Below, piece after piece: positions 52,886 to 61,172 of a stretch of DNA of 64,000 nt. Position 1 is the first letter of the stretch; the number at the start of each line of letters is the position of its first letter. The notes beneath the pieces are model-generated. The model did no database searches. It saw nothing but the letters and a program-made list of their open reading frames with translations, and had not been told where the DNA came from. Origin of the DNA: Nocardiopsis_C rhodophaea (GTDB lineage: Bacteria; Actinomycetota; Actinomycetes; Streptosporangiales; Streptosporangiaceae). The position numbers were made by a program, and so were the translations under genes. The stretch spans positions 1 to 64,000 of the forward strand of contig NZ_BAAAPC010000003.1 of the NCBI RefSeq assembly GCF_039530945.1, read 5' to 3'.

Positions 52886-53333
52886 TCGTCCTCCACGGAC
52901 GTGCATGAGGGGGTAAGGGGGGATCATCGGACGGATCCAGGCACGCCGCGGGAGCGGGGGGATCGCGGGTCTGGGAGTGGGGGTGGTGTGGGGATGGGGG
53001 GCTCGGGCGGAGCCCGGGAGGCGTCCGTGGGGTCGACGGAACACCGACACCCCGATAAAGGTCAAGGTCACAGCGTTACGGTCGGCTTCTTTGGGGAGAT
53101 CGGCGGGGCTAACTGTGAATCCGGCCGCGGCTGAGGTGGAGGGGGCCGTACGGGCGGATACGGGAGCGCAGAGGCGGTGGAGAGAGCGATGACAGCTGAG
53201 GGTTAATTTCTCTCAACACCGGACAAAATCCATCATTAATTGATATTTCACAGAGTGGCCACCATGGTGCACACTGTTGCCCGAAACGCCCCCGCCCTCC
53301 TGTTCCCCCACCCACGCAGCCATGGAGGTCACG
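52886..53333. other. Divergent intergenic region (M23 peptidase / HTH regulator)
   Basis: No gene is supported in these 448 bp. The half next to the peptidase is a long G-rich tract in the plus strand. The half next to the regulator (53195-53260) is AT-rich, including AATTAAT-like sequence, and should carry its promoter. A c-di-AMP riboswitch was looked for upstream of the peptidase and not found. Confidence 0.5.
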
Positions 53334-54293
53334 ATGGCCAGCGGGACCCTGCGGCGTCGCACCGATACCAGTACCGGACCAGTCGATGTCCTTTTACGGA
53401 CCGGACCTTTCCACGAGGCATTGCGCGCGTCGATCGAGGACAGCGGGCTCACCCTCGGGAGCCTGCGCAACCGCCTGGCGCAACGGGGCATCCGGGTCAG
53501 CCTCACCAGCCTCAGCTACTGGCAGCAGGGGCGCAGCCGCCCGGAACGGCCGACCTCGCTGCGCGCCGTCCAGGCGATCGAGGTCATCCTGGGTGTGCCC
53601 CGCCACTCCCTCGTGGCCCTGCTGGGGCCGCCGCGGCCGCGTGGGCGCTGGGCCACCGGGCGGCGCTCCACTCCGCGCGGATACGAGGGGTTCCTGGAAC
53701 CGGCCGACGCCCTCGCGCAGACCGTGGCGAGCGTCATCGGCCCTTCCGACCGCAAGCTGCGCCTGTTCTGGCAGGAGGACATCGTCCGCGTGGCTGGCGA
53801 CCGTACGATCCGGCGGGTGCGCAGCCGACTCGTGGTGCGGGCGCTGGAGGACGACGCCGACCGGCACATGATGGTCTACTGCGGCGAGCCCGGAGCCGAC
53901 GCCGCCGACCTCACACCCGTGGCCGTGGAGAACTGCCGCTTGGGCCGGGTCCGCCGCCACCGCAGCTGCGCGGTGCTCGCCGTGGAGCTGCTCTTCGACC
54001 GCCGCCTGCGCACCGGCGAGACCTACCTGCTGGAGTACGCGGTCAACGTCGCGCGCTCCCCGCGCAGCCACGAGTACCGGCGCGCGTTCCGCTACCCGGC
54101 CGAGACCTACATCCTCGGCGTCCGCTTCGACGCGTCGGCCCTGCCGGTCCGCTGCCACCGCCTCGTCCAGGCGCCCGAAGAGCCCCCGTCGCGGACCGGG
54201 GAGGACCTGATCCTCAGCTCGGCCCACTCCGTCCACCTCGCCGAGCACGACATCCAACCGGGGGTCCTGGGAATCGGCTGGGAGTGGGACTGA
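53334..54293 (+). CDS. HTH (XRE-like) transcriptional regulator
   Basis: The 319-residue product has an N-terminal helix-turn-helix: FHEALRASIEDSGLTLGSLRNRLAQRGIRVSLTSLSYWQQGRSRPERP, residues about 27-75, followed by the LVALLG helix. The C-terminal 200 residues are beta-rich with LEYAVNVARSPRSHEYRRAFRYPAETYILGVRF, a domain I know only from similar actinobacterial regulators. GGAGG lies six bases before the ATG at 53334. It is divergent from the M23 peptidase, which is a possible target. A hairpin repeat follows the stop. Confidence 0.85.
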   Translation: MASGTLRRRTDTSTGPVDVLLRTGPFHEALRASIEDSGLTLGSLRNRLAQRGIRVSLTSLSYWQQGRSRPERPTSLRAVQAIEVILGVPRHSLVALLGPPRPRGRWATGRRSTPRGYEGFLEPADALAQTVASVIGPSDRKLRLFWQEDIVRVAGDRTIRRVRSRLVVRALEDDADRHMMVYCGEPGADAADLTPVAVENCRLGRVRRHRSCAVLAVELLFDRRLRTGETYLLEYAVNVARSPRSHEYRRAFRYPAETYILGVRFDASALPVRCHRLVQAPEEPPSRTGEDLILSSAHSVHLAEHDIQPGVLGIGWEWD

Positions 54294-54314
54294 CCCACCG
54301 CACGCACACCCCCT

Positions 54315-54347
54315 TCCGTTGATCTCGGCGATATCGACCGAATTTCG
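54315..54347. repeat. Dispersed 33-bp repeat, copy 2 (inverted)
   Basis: This copy is the exact reverse complement of 132-164. It also faces copy 3 at 54448-54470, so the pair forms a 23-bp-armed inverted repeat around a 100-bp loop. Confidence 0.8.
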
Positions 54348-54390
54348 GCGGGCCGCGTCAAGACGCCCGGTTGGGCCACAATCCACCCCT

Positions 54391-54429
54391 AGCATTCAGC
54401 GACAACACAAGTTGCACTGAACACTAGAA
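54391..54429. repeat. Central hairpin between repeat copies 2 and 3
   Basis: CTAGCATTCAG and CTGAACACTAG, with CAAC/GTTG inside, form an imperfect stem with an ACAA loop between the two facing repeat copies. The whole 54315-54470 block is a nested palindromic element downstream of the HTH gene. Confidence 0.6.
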
Positions 54430-54447
54430 ACCACCGCGGGTTTTCCG

Positions 54448-54470
54448 TCGATATCGCCGAGATCAACGGA
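54448..54470. repeat. Dispersed repeat, copy 3 (core only)
   Basis: These 23 bp are identical to the core of copy 1, in the same orientation as copy 1. The CGAAATTCGG part seen in the other copies is missing here. Confidence 0.75.
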
Positions 54471-54520
54471 AGGGGCGGGACGGAAGCCGACTTCGGGCGC
54501 GACGTGAGCGTCCAGGGGCG

Positions 54521-55180
54521 TTAGCCGGGCAGGGCGACCTGCACCATGACGGCCGTGCCCTCGGCCGTGATCTCGCCGTTGTGGCGGATCTCGGCGGCCA
54601 CGAAGACCTTGCGGCGCTCGGTGCCGGTGACGCGGGCGGTGATCTCCAGCGGCACGTTGAGCGGGGTGGGGTTGCGGTAGTTGACGTCGAGGTTGGCGGT
54701 CAGGCCCGGCATTCCCGCGGCGGCGGAGGCCGAGCCGAGGGCCTGGTCGAGCATGGCGGCGATCCAGCCCCCGTGCACCAGCCCCGGCGGGCCCTGGTAG
54801 ACGCCGCTGAGGGTGACCTCGGCGCGCAGGCCCTCCTCCGCCCGCTCCATTCGCAGCGGCGGGGCGGCCGGGTTGGTCGGCCCCTCGACGACGTTGGTGA
54901 GGGTTCCGAAGCCCACCGGCCCCTCGAACTCCGAGCGATGTACGAGGGCGCCGATAGGACGGCGGTCGCCGTCGATGCGTTTGACCGCCTCCGCGACCAG
55001 TTCCCGCGCCGCGGCGAGGTCGGCGCTACCGGCCTCGGTGTGGGCGACGGTGTCGATCAGCGTCCGGACCTGGTCGACCAGGTCGGTCAGCTCGGTGGGG
55101 AGGTCGTCTTCGGCGACGACCGTGAACCCCAGGCTGCGCGGGTCGGGAAGGTCGGACACCGGATGCGCTTCGGCGGTCAT
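54521..55180 (-). CDS. PaaI-type hotdog thioesterase
   Basis: The 219-residue product ends with a hotdog domain: QGPPGLVHGGWIAAMLDQALGSASAAAG carries the HGG helix typical of PaaI/YbgC-like acyl-CoA thioesterases, then ANLDVNYRNPTPLNVPLEI. The first 90 residues are a helical extension containing ELTDLVDQVRTLID. It probably hydrolyses an acyl-CoA; the substrate is unknown. The ATG at 55180 has GAGGGA before it. The two acyl-CoA synthetases nearby may supply related substrates, but there is no operon link. Confidence 0.88.
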   Translation of the reverse strand: MTAEAHPVSDLPDPRSLGFTVVAEDDLPTELTDLVDQVRTLIDTVAHTEAGSADLAAARELVAEAVKRIDGDRRPIGALVHRSEFEGPVGFGTLTNVVEGPTNPAAPPLRMERAEEGLRAEVTLSGVYQGPPGLVHGGWIAAMLDQALGSASAAAGMPGLTANLDVNYRNPTPLNVPLEITARVTGTERRKVFVAAEIRHNGEITAEGTAVMVQVALPG

Positions 55181-55759
55181 GGCTCCCTCGTCGCTTCGTT
55201 CATCGTCTGCTTCGGCGGCGGCACGGCACACGACATGGTTGAAATCGGACCGACCACCAAAACCGAATGTTACTCGGTAGTAGATCACGTGCGCGCATCC
55301 GGGGAGAACGGCCGGGGGCGCATCCACCACCGCAAACCAGAACTCACCGGCCTGACCGGCTATTTCGTGATACTCACCACCGCACCCCCACCGCTGCCGC
55401 TCCGTAGGCGGACGCTTCCGCAGCGTCCGCATCCGCGATCCGGGCACGCGCCCGCCGCCGCGCCGGCGCACCGTAGGGCGGCAGGCGACGTCGGTCGTTC
55501 CGCGATCGACCCGCCGATATGAGGGGCGCCGCGGCATCGACGGCCGGATGGAGCGGCCGCTCCGTCGACCGCCGGCGCCGGAGGTGCCGTCCCGTCGCAG
55601 CCGACCAGCTCGGTACCGGCTCGCTCTGCCCGCAGCCCACCTGGGTTCGCCGACGATCTACGCGCTGGCCTGGCCAAGGCGGTGACCGGTCAGCGGATCA
55701 CACGGGAACGGACCGCCCGTCCATCGGTCGGCAGGACACCAACCCGCACGCTCGGTCCG
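55181..55759. other. Gene-free interval
   Basis: No gene is supported in these 579 bp; frames on both strands read as Arg/Pro/Ala-rich shadow. One perfect 8-bp hairpin lies at 55408-55430 (GCGGACGC/GCGTCCGC). The promoter of the thioesterase gene should be in the first 200 bp. Confidence 0.5.
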
Positions 55760-56203
55760 TCACGGCTGGGGAACCGGCGCGATGTCCTTGCTCATGTGCA
55801 CGTGCGGGATGCCCGCGTCGAGGAACTCCGCGCCGTGGGCGCGGTAGCCGAGCCTCTCGTAGAACCCGAGGGCATGGGTCTGGGCGTGCAGGTCGATCCC
55901 GGCGAGGCCCCGTTCCCGCGCCCGCTCCTCGACGGCGCGGACCAGCGCGGCCCCCGTACCCGTTCCCCGCGTGCACGGCAGCACGGCCAGTCGCCCGAGC
56001 ATCCCCCGCTCGCCGCGGGCCACGAGGCGGCCGGTGCCCACGGGGACCTCGTCCAGCCGCGCCAGCAGATAATCGGCGGCGAGGTCGTCCTCGTCCCACT
56101 CCTCCTCGATCGGGACCTGCTGCTCCGCGACGAACACCACGCCGCGGATAACGAAGACGGCGGCGCGGTCCTTCGCGCTCTCGGCGAGATCGATCTTGAG
56201 CAT
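55760..56203 (-). CDS. GNAT-family N-acetyltransferase
   Basis: The 147-residue GNAT protein has AAVFVIRGVVFVAEQQVPIEEEWDEDD at the start, as in YjcF/ElaA-type members, and the acetyl-CoA motif A GMLGRLAVLPCTRGTGTGAALV (residues about 67-88). HAQTHALGFYERLGYRAHGAEFLDAGIPHVHM closes the fold. The acceptor is unknown. The start is the ATG at 56203; the ribosome site is weak. It is divergent from the AraC-type gene, with 61 bp between the two starts. Confidence 0.9.
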   Translation of the reverse strand: MLKIDLAESAKDRAAVFVIRGVVFVAEQQVPIEEEWDEDDLAADYLLARLDEVPVGTGRLVARGERGMLGRLAVLPCTRGTGTGAALVRAVEERARERGLAGIDLHAQTHALGFYERLGYRAHGAEFLDAGIPHVHMSKDIAPVPQP

Positions 56204-56264
56204 GGCCGGAAGAGTAGTGCATCGCGATCTCCGCCCGTCACCCCCGTTTCCTACGCTGACAGGC

Positions 56265-57122
56265 ATGACCGACACCCGTGGCGATCGCGCCCGATTCTGG
56301 CGCCATCCCGGCCTGCCCGGGGTCGACCTGCTCAAGGCGCACTACGTCCGGCACTCCTTCAACCGGCACACCCACGACACGTACGCGATCGGCGTCATCG
56401 AGGACGGAATCGAGGAGTTCTCCTACAGGGGCGCCCTGCACCGCGTCGGGCGGGGCGACCTCGTGGTGGTGGAGCCGGGTGAGGTCCACACCGGGCACGC
56501 GGGCGCCCCCGAGGGCTGGCGGTACCGCATGCTCTATCCCGAGGTCGACGTCGTGGCCCAGGCCGCCCGCGACCTGGGGATGCCCGACGTCCCCGGGTTC
56601 CACGTATCGGAGTCGGGCGATCCGGCCGGCGCCGCGTTGCTGCGCACCGCCCACCGGGCGGCCGAGCACGGCGACCGGCTCAGCGCGTCCACGCTCATGC
56701 GCCAGGTCCTCCACCGCCTCCTCTCCCGAAACTCCCGCGCGCGGCCCACGAATCCCGGCCCTCCGGGCCCCGACCGCGCCGTGGCCGAGGCCCGCGACCT
56801 GCTCAACAACACCCTGGCCGACCCTCCGAGTCTGGAGGAGCTGGCCGCCGCAGTGGACGTCTCCCCCTTCGCGCTGCTGCGCGCGTTCCGCGCCGTCCAC
56901 GGACTCCCTCCGCACGCCTACCTCAACAACCTCCGCGTCCTCCGCGCCCGCCGCCTGCTCGCCACGGGTATGCGCCCAGCGGAGGTGGCCGGAGAGCTCG
57001 GCTTCGCCGACCAGCCCCACCTGACCCGCCACTTCAAACGCCAGTTGGGAGTGACCCCCGGCGCGTTCCGCCGGGGTGTCCTGGCGGCCCAGGGCGCCGA
57101 TACCGCGGCCCCCGACGGCTGA
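56265..57122 (+). CDS. AraC-family regulator of the AzlCD transporter
   Basis: The 285-residue product has a cupin-like N-terminal domain (HSFNRHTHDTYAIGVIEDG, VVEPGEVHTGHAG) and a C-terminal AraC/XylS domain with two helix-turn-helix motifs: SLEELAAAVDVSPFALLRAFRAVHGLPPHAYL and RPAEVAGELGFADQPHLTRHFKRQLGVTPGAFRRG. AraC genes of this layout often precede azlCD, and azlC starts 98 bp downstream, so it probably controls that transporter in response to an amino acid. Confidence 0.92.
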   Translation: MTDTRGDRARFWRHPGLPGVDLLKAHYVRHSFNRHTHDTYAIGVIEDGIEEFSYRGALHRVGRGDLVVVEPGEVHTGHAGAPEGWRYRMLYPEVDVVAQAARDLGMPDVPGFHVSESGDPAGAALLRTAHRAAEHGDRLSASTLMRQVLHRLLSRNSRARPTNPGPPGPDRAVAEARDLLNNTLADPPSLEELAAAVDVSPFALLRAFRAVHGLPPHAYLNNLRVLRARRLLATGMRPAEVAGELGFADQPHLTRHFKRQLGVTPGAFRRGVLAAQGADTAAPDG

Positions 57123-57219
57123 GGCCGACCGGGGCCGGGAAACCCGCCACCGCGGCGGACGCGGCGCGCGCAAAAACGTTCAAGACGGGGCGTTCCCCCG
57201 GTGGTTAGCGTCGGGCGAC

Positions 57220-57990
57220 GTGAAACCATCCTTCCTGTCCCCCTCCCCGCCCGTGCGCGACGCGCTGGGGATCGGCGTGGCCGTCGGCGTCTCCGGACTC
57301 GCTTTCGGGACCGCGGCGGTGGCGTCCGGGCTCTCGGTCGCCCAAGCGGGCGCGCTGAGCCTCCTGACCTTCTCCGGCGCCTCGCAGTTCGCGCTGATCG
57401 GGGTCATCGCCGGTGGCGGCAACCTCATCGCGGGGACCGCCGGGGCGCTGCTGCTCGGCGCCCGCAACACGCTCTACGGGCTGCGCATGGCCGACGTGCT
57501 CGGCGTACGCGGCGTCCGCCGCGCGGTGGCCTCCCAGGGGGTAGTCGACGAGTCGGCCGCCATCACCCTGGCCCAGCCCGACCGGGCCACCGCGCGCACC
57601 GCCTACGCCTGGACCTTCGCCACGCTGTTCGTGGCGTGGAACCTCACGACCCTCATCGGGGCGCTGGCCACCGAGCGGGTCGGCGACACCGCCGCGTTCG
57701 GCCTCGACGCTGTGGGGCCCGCGATCTTCCTGGCGCTGCTGTGGCCCCGGCTGCGCGAGGGCCGTCGGGAACGGCTGGTGGCCCTCCTGGGTGCCGGGAT
57801 CGCCCTGGCCGCAGCGCCGCTCCTGCCTTCGGGAGTGCCCGTGCTCCTGGCCTCGGTCGCCGCGCTGGTCGGGTTGCTGCCACCGGCGGGATCGACCACG
57901 CGCGGCACCGGCGTCGACGACGACACGGGCACCGGCGCACCCGGCGCGGGCCGGGCGGGTGCCCCCGCTCCGGACGGGGTGCGCTCATGA
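57220..57990 (+). CDS. azlC: AzlC-type branched-chain amino acid exporter, large subunit
   Basis: The 256-residue product has about six to seven helices. It contains the family motif VASGLSVAQAGALSLLTFSGASQFALIGVIAGGG and GARNTLYGLRMADVL. AzlC with AzlD exports branched-chain amino acids (and 4-azaleucine). The GTG at 57220 is the start with the normal family N-terminus. The charged tail after residue 230 (GTGVDDDTGTGAPG) is an add-on. The next gene overlaps its stop. Confidence 0.92.
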   Translation: MKPSFLSPSPPVRDALGIGVAVGVSGLAFGTAAVASGLSVAQAGALSLLTFSGASQFALIGVIAGGGNLIAGTAGALLLGARNTLYGLRMADVLGVRGVRRAVASQGVVDESAAITLAQPDRATARTAYAWTFATLFVAWNLTTLIGALATERVGDTAAFGLDAVGPAIFLALLWPRLREGRRERLVALLGAGIALAAAPLLPSGVPVLLASVAALVGLLPPAGSTTRGTGVDDDTGTGAPGAGRAGAPAPDGVRS

Positions 57991-58307
57991 CCGTGTGGAT
58001 CGCGATCCTCGCGACGTCCGCGGGGTGCTACCTGCTCAAGTTCGCCGGGCTGGCGGCGCCCCGACGATTCCTGGACCATCCGGTGGTCCGCAGGTTTGCC
58101 GTGACGGTCCCGATCGCGCTGCTCGCCGCACTGATCGCCATCCAGGCCGCGGACCACCCCGACGGCCCGGGGCTCGCCCTGGACGCCGCCCGATTGAGCG
58201 GGCTGGGTGCGGCCGTCGTCGCACTGCTGCTGCGCGCCCCCTTCCTCGTCGTCGTGGTCGCAGCCGCCGCGACCACCGCCGGACTGCGCGCCCTGGGGAT
58301 CTCCTGA
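57987..58307 (+). CDS. azlD: AzlD-type transporter small subunit
   Basis: The 106-residue product has four helices. It starts MTVWIAILATSAGCYLLKFAGL, and RRFLDHPVVRRFAVTVPIALLAAL is typical of AzlD. Its ATG overlaps the azlC stop (ATGA), so the two subunits are coupled. Confidence 0.92.
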   Translation: MTVWIAILATSAGCYLLKFAGLAAPRRFLDHPVVRRFAVTVPIALLAALIAIQAADHPDGPGLALDAARLSGLGAAVVALLLRAPFLVVVVAAAATTAGLRALGIS

Positions 58308-58463
58308 CCGAGGGGAGGTGACGAACCACTCCCCCGCGGGCAGGAAGGAGGTGATCGTCTCGGGGGACCCAGGAAAGCCGCGGCGCGCCGACGTCGGCCG
58401 ACGGTCACGGGGCGATCGTTCCACCCCCTACGCGGACCTTGCGATGATGGAAGGACCCCAGCT

Positions 58464-60146
58464 GTGAGCATGACCCCTCTCCGAACCGCGGCCGAACAGG
58501 TCGTCGATGTCCTCGCGGGCGCCGGGATCCGGCACTGCTACACCGTTCCGGGCGAAAGCTTCCTGGAGCTGACCGACGCCATCGAGCAGCGCGCGAACAT
58601 GCGGCTCGTCTCCACCCGGCACGAGAGCGGTGCCTCCTTCATGGCGGAGGCGGAGGCCAAGCTCACCGGGATGCCCGCCGTCGCGGCGGCCACCCGCGGA
58701 CCGGGGGCGTCCAACCTCGCGGTGGGGGTGCACACGGCCCGCCAGGACTCGACCCCCATGATCGTCTTCCTCGGCCAGGTGGAGACCGAGCACCTGGGCC
58801 GGGAGGCGTTCCAGGAGGTGGACCTGACCGCGTTCTACTCCCCGATCACCAAGTGGACCACCACGGTGACCCGCGCCGACCGGTTGCCGGAGGTGACCGC
58901 GCGGGCCATCCGTGTGGCCACCAGCGGCCGCCCGGGGCCGGTCGCCGTCGCCGTCCCCGGTGATTTGTTCGGGCAGCGCGTCGAGCCCCCGACCGGGCTG
59001 CCCGGCGGCATCCCGCCACGACCGCCCCTCGGTGACGACGAGCGGGACCGGTTGGCGACCTGGCTCGCGGGCGCGCAGCGGCCGGTGATCATCGCCGGGG
59101 GCGGCGCGCGCGGGGCGCGCGAGGCGCTCGTCCGGGTCGCCGAACGCTTCCACGCCGGTGTCTACGCCGGGTGGCGGCGGCAGGACGTCTTCCCCAACGA
59201 CCACCCGCTGTACCTGGGCCACCTCGGGCTGGGCTGCGACGACGCGGTCCTGGAACCGCTGCGTGAGGCCGACGCGGTGCTGGTGGTGGGTTCCCGGCTC
59301 AGCGAGGTCACCACCCAGGGCTACCGGTTCCCGGCCCCCACCGCCCGGGGTGTGGAGTCCCCGGTCGCCCAGATCGACATCGACCCGGACCAGATCGGCG
59401 TGGTCACCGGCGTATGGCTGGGCGTGGTCGCCGAAGCGCGGCGCGCACTGGAGTCGCTGGCCGACGCACCGGTGACGGCACCCTACCGGGACTTCGCCCC
59501 GGCCCACTCGACGTGGTTGGCGACGGCGACCCCGCCCGCGGGCGTCGCCGACCACCCCGGCGACCGACTGCACCCCTGGGCGGTCGTGGAGGGCATGCGC
59601 CGGGTCCTCCCGGAGGACAGCGTCATCTGCAATGACGCCGGGAACTTCGCCGCGTTCCTGCAGCGGGGGTGGTGCTACCGGCATCCGCGCACGCAGCTCG
59701 CTCCGACGAGCGGCGCCATGGGCTACGCGGTTCCGGCGGCCGTCGCCGCCAAGCTCGTCGAACCGCACCGGACCGTCGTGGCCGTGGCCGGCGACGGCGG
59801 CGCGCTGATGACGGGACAGGAGCTGGAGACGGCCGCCCGCCTGGGGCTGCCGATCATCGTCGTGGTGTTCCAGAACGGGATGTACGGAACGATCGCCATG
59901 CACCAGGCCCGCGACCTGGGCAGAACGGCGGGCATCGGCATCAGCGGACCGCTGGACCTGGCCGGCTACGCCCGCGGCCTGGGGGCGCGTGCCGCCACCG
60001 TCTCCTCCCCCGACGAGCTGGACAAGGCCCTGACCGCGGCGTTGGACGCCGACGCCCCCACCCTGATCGACGCCCGCACCGACCCGGACATCATCAGCCC
60101 GGGGGCGACCATGTCCGGGCTCCTCGCCGACAGTGGCGGCCGGTAG
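58464..60146 (+). CDS. Thiamine pyrophosphate-dependent enzyme, acetolactate-synthase-like
   Basis: The 560-residue enzyme has the three-domain layout of the AHAS/benzoylformate family. The TPP-activating Glu lies in YTVPGESFLEL, the central domain has PVIIAGGGARG, and the TPP/Mg site is GDGGALMTGQEL, closing with Asn at VVVFQNGMYGT. GTRHESGASFMAEAEAKLTG-like sequence at the start is standard. The substrate cannot be assigned: acetolactate, sulfopyruvate, glyoxylate or benzoylformate chemistry are all possible. GAAGGA precedes the GTG. It follows azlD by 156 bp. Confidence 0.9.
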   Translation: MSMTPLRTAAEQVVDVLAGAGIRHCYTVPGESFLELTDAIEQRANMRLVSTRHESGASFMAEAEAKLTGMPAVAAATRGPGASNLAVGVHTARQDSTPMIVFLGQVETEHLGREAFQEVDLTAFYSPITKWTTTVTRADRLPEVTARAIRVATSGRPGPVAVAVPGDLFGQRVEPPTGLPGGIPPRPPLGDDERDRLATWLAGAQRPVIIAGGGARGAREALVRVAERFHAGVYAGWRRQDVFPNDHPLYLGHLGLGCDDAVLEPLREADAVLVVGSRLSEVTTQGYRFPAPTARGVESPVAQIDIDPDQIGVVTGVWLGVVAEARRALESLADAPVTAPYRDFAPAHSTWLATATPPAGVADHPGDRLHPWAVVEGMRRVLPEDSVICNDAGNFAAFLQRGWCYRHPRTQLAPTSGAMGYAVPAAVAAKLVEPHRTVVAVAGDGGALMTGQELETAARLGLPIIVVVFQNGMYGTIAMHQARDLGRTAGIGISGPLDLAGYARGLGARAATVSSPDELDKALTAALDADAPTLIDARTDPDIISPGATMSGLLADSGGR

Positions 60147-60148
60147 CC

Positions 60149-60195
60149 GACCGGGACCGGCCCCGTGCCGATCCCTACTGGGGCCCGGCCGGGTC
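60149..60195. terminator. Imperfect hairpin between the TPP-enzyme and LysR genes
   Basis: A 16-bp stem with three mismatches (60149-60164 with 60180-60195) lies between convergent genes. Confidence 0.4.
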
Positions 60196-61099
60196 AGTCC
60201 CGGTACGCAGCGGCCGCCTCGCGCAGGGAGCGGATCGTGGCACGGATGGCGGGCCGGCGGGAGGCGTCGGCCCGCCAGACGACGCAGACCTGGCGGACCA
60301 GGGCCGGTTGCACCGGGACCACGCGCACGCCCTCGGGAATGGGGCCGCGCCCAAGACGGGGCATGACGGCCGCGCCGAGGCCGACGGCGATCATGGCGAA
60401 CTTGGTCTGGTGCTCCTCGACACTGTGTGCGATGTCGGGTTCCACACCGCGGGCACGCAGGGTCTGGTGCAGCCAGTCGTCGCAGATGGATCCCCTGGTC
60501 CAGCTGATCCAGGGCTCGCCGAGCACTTCGTCGAGGTCCACCAGGTCACGGTGGGCCAATGGATGGTCGACGGGCAGCGCGATGTCGGCGATGTCCTCCA
60601 TCAGCGGTGCCCGCCGCACGCCCTCGGGCAGCGGCACCGGAGCACCGTCCCAATCCACCACGATGGACAGGTCGATGTCCCCACGCGCCACCGCGGGCAC
60701 GCTCTCGTGGGGCTCCAGTTCGTCGAGATTCACGCGCAGCCCCGGGTGGGCCTCACGCAGAGCGACGAGCGCCGCAGGTACCAGGCCGCGCGCCGCCGTC
60801 GCGATCGACGACAGCCGCAGGTGGCCGAGCACCGTGTCGCGGTGCGCCTCCAGGTCAGCCTCGGCTTGACGGACCAGCGACAGGATCTGCCCGGTGCGGT
60901 CGACCAGCAGCATGGCGGCCTCGGTGAGCCGCACTCCGCGGCCGTCGCGCTGCACGAGGGGCTGGCCGACCTCCCGCTCCAGTTTGCTCAGCTGCTGGGA
61001 GACGGCCGAGTTGGTGACCCTCAGGGCCTCGGCCGCCGCGGTGAGTGACCCGTTCACCGCGATGGCGTGCAGAACACGCATACGATCGACGCTCAACAT
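60194..61099 (-). CDS. LysR-family transcriptional regulator
   Basis: The 301-residue product has the N-terminal LysR helix-turn-helix: MRVLHAIAVNGSLTAAAEALRVTNSAVSQQLSKLEREVGQPLVQRDGRGVRLTEAA. A periplasmic-binding-like effector domain follows (LRLSSIATAARGLVPAAL, GDIDLSIVVDW, AVGLGAAVMPRLG). It is divergent from an EamA transporter with 73 bp between, the usual regulator-target layout. TAAGGA repeats lie in that gap. Confidence 0.95.
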   Translation of the reverse strand: MLSVDRMRVLHAIAVNGSLTAAAEALRVTNSAVSQQLSKLEREVGQPLVQRDGRGVRLTEAAMLLVDRTGQILSLVRQAEADLEAHRDTVLGHLRLSSIATAARGLVPAALVALREAHPGLRVNLDELEPHESVPAVARGDIDLSIVVDWDGAPVPLPEGVRRAPLMEDIADIALPVDHPLAHRDLVDLDEVLGEPWISWTRGSICDDWLHQTLRARGVEPDIAHSVEEHQTKFAMIAVGLGAAVMPRLGRGPIPEGVRVVPVQPALVRQVCVVWRADASRRPAIRATIRSLREAAAAYRD

Positions 61100-61100
61100 G

Positions 61101-61148
61101 TAAGGAATGCTAAGGATGAAATTAAGTAGATTGAAGTAGACCTAAGGA
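61101..61148. promoter_or_regulatory. TAAGGA direct repeats in the LysR/EamA promoter gap
   Basis: TAAGGA occurs at 61101, 61111 and 61143, the first two exactly 10 bp apart, in an otherwise AT-rich promoter stretch. They are a candidate binding site for the LysR regulator. Confidence 0.4.
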
Positions 61149-61172
61149 AAGCGGTAACGGTACAAACGTCAC

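Noticed and set aside
52886..53200. c-di-AMP (ydaO) riboswitch upstream of the M23 peptidase
   Set aside because: Such riboswitches often precede wall hydrolases in actinobacteria, but the conserved blocks were not found on the minus strand.
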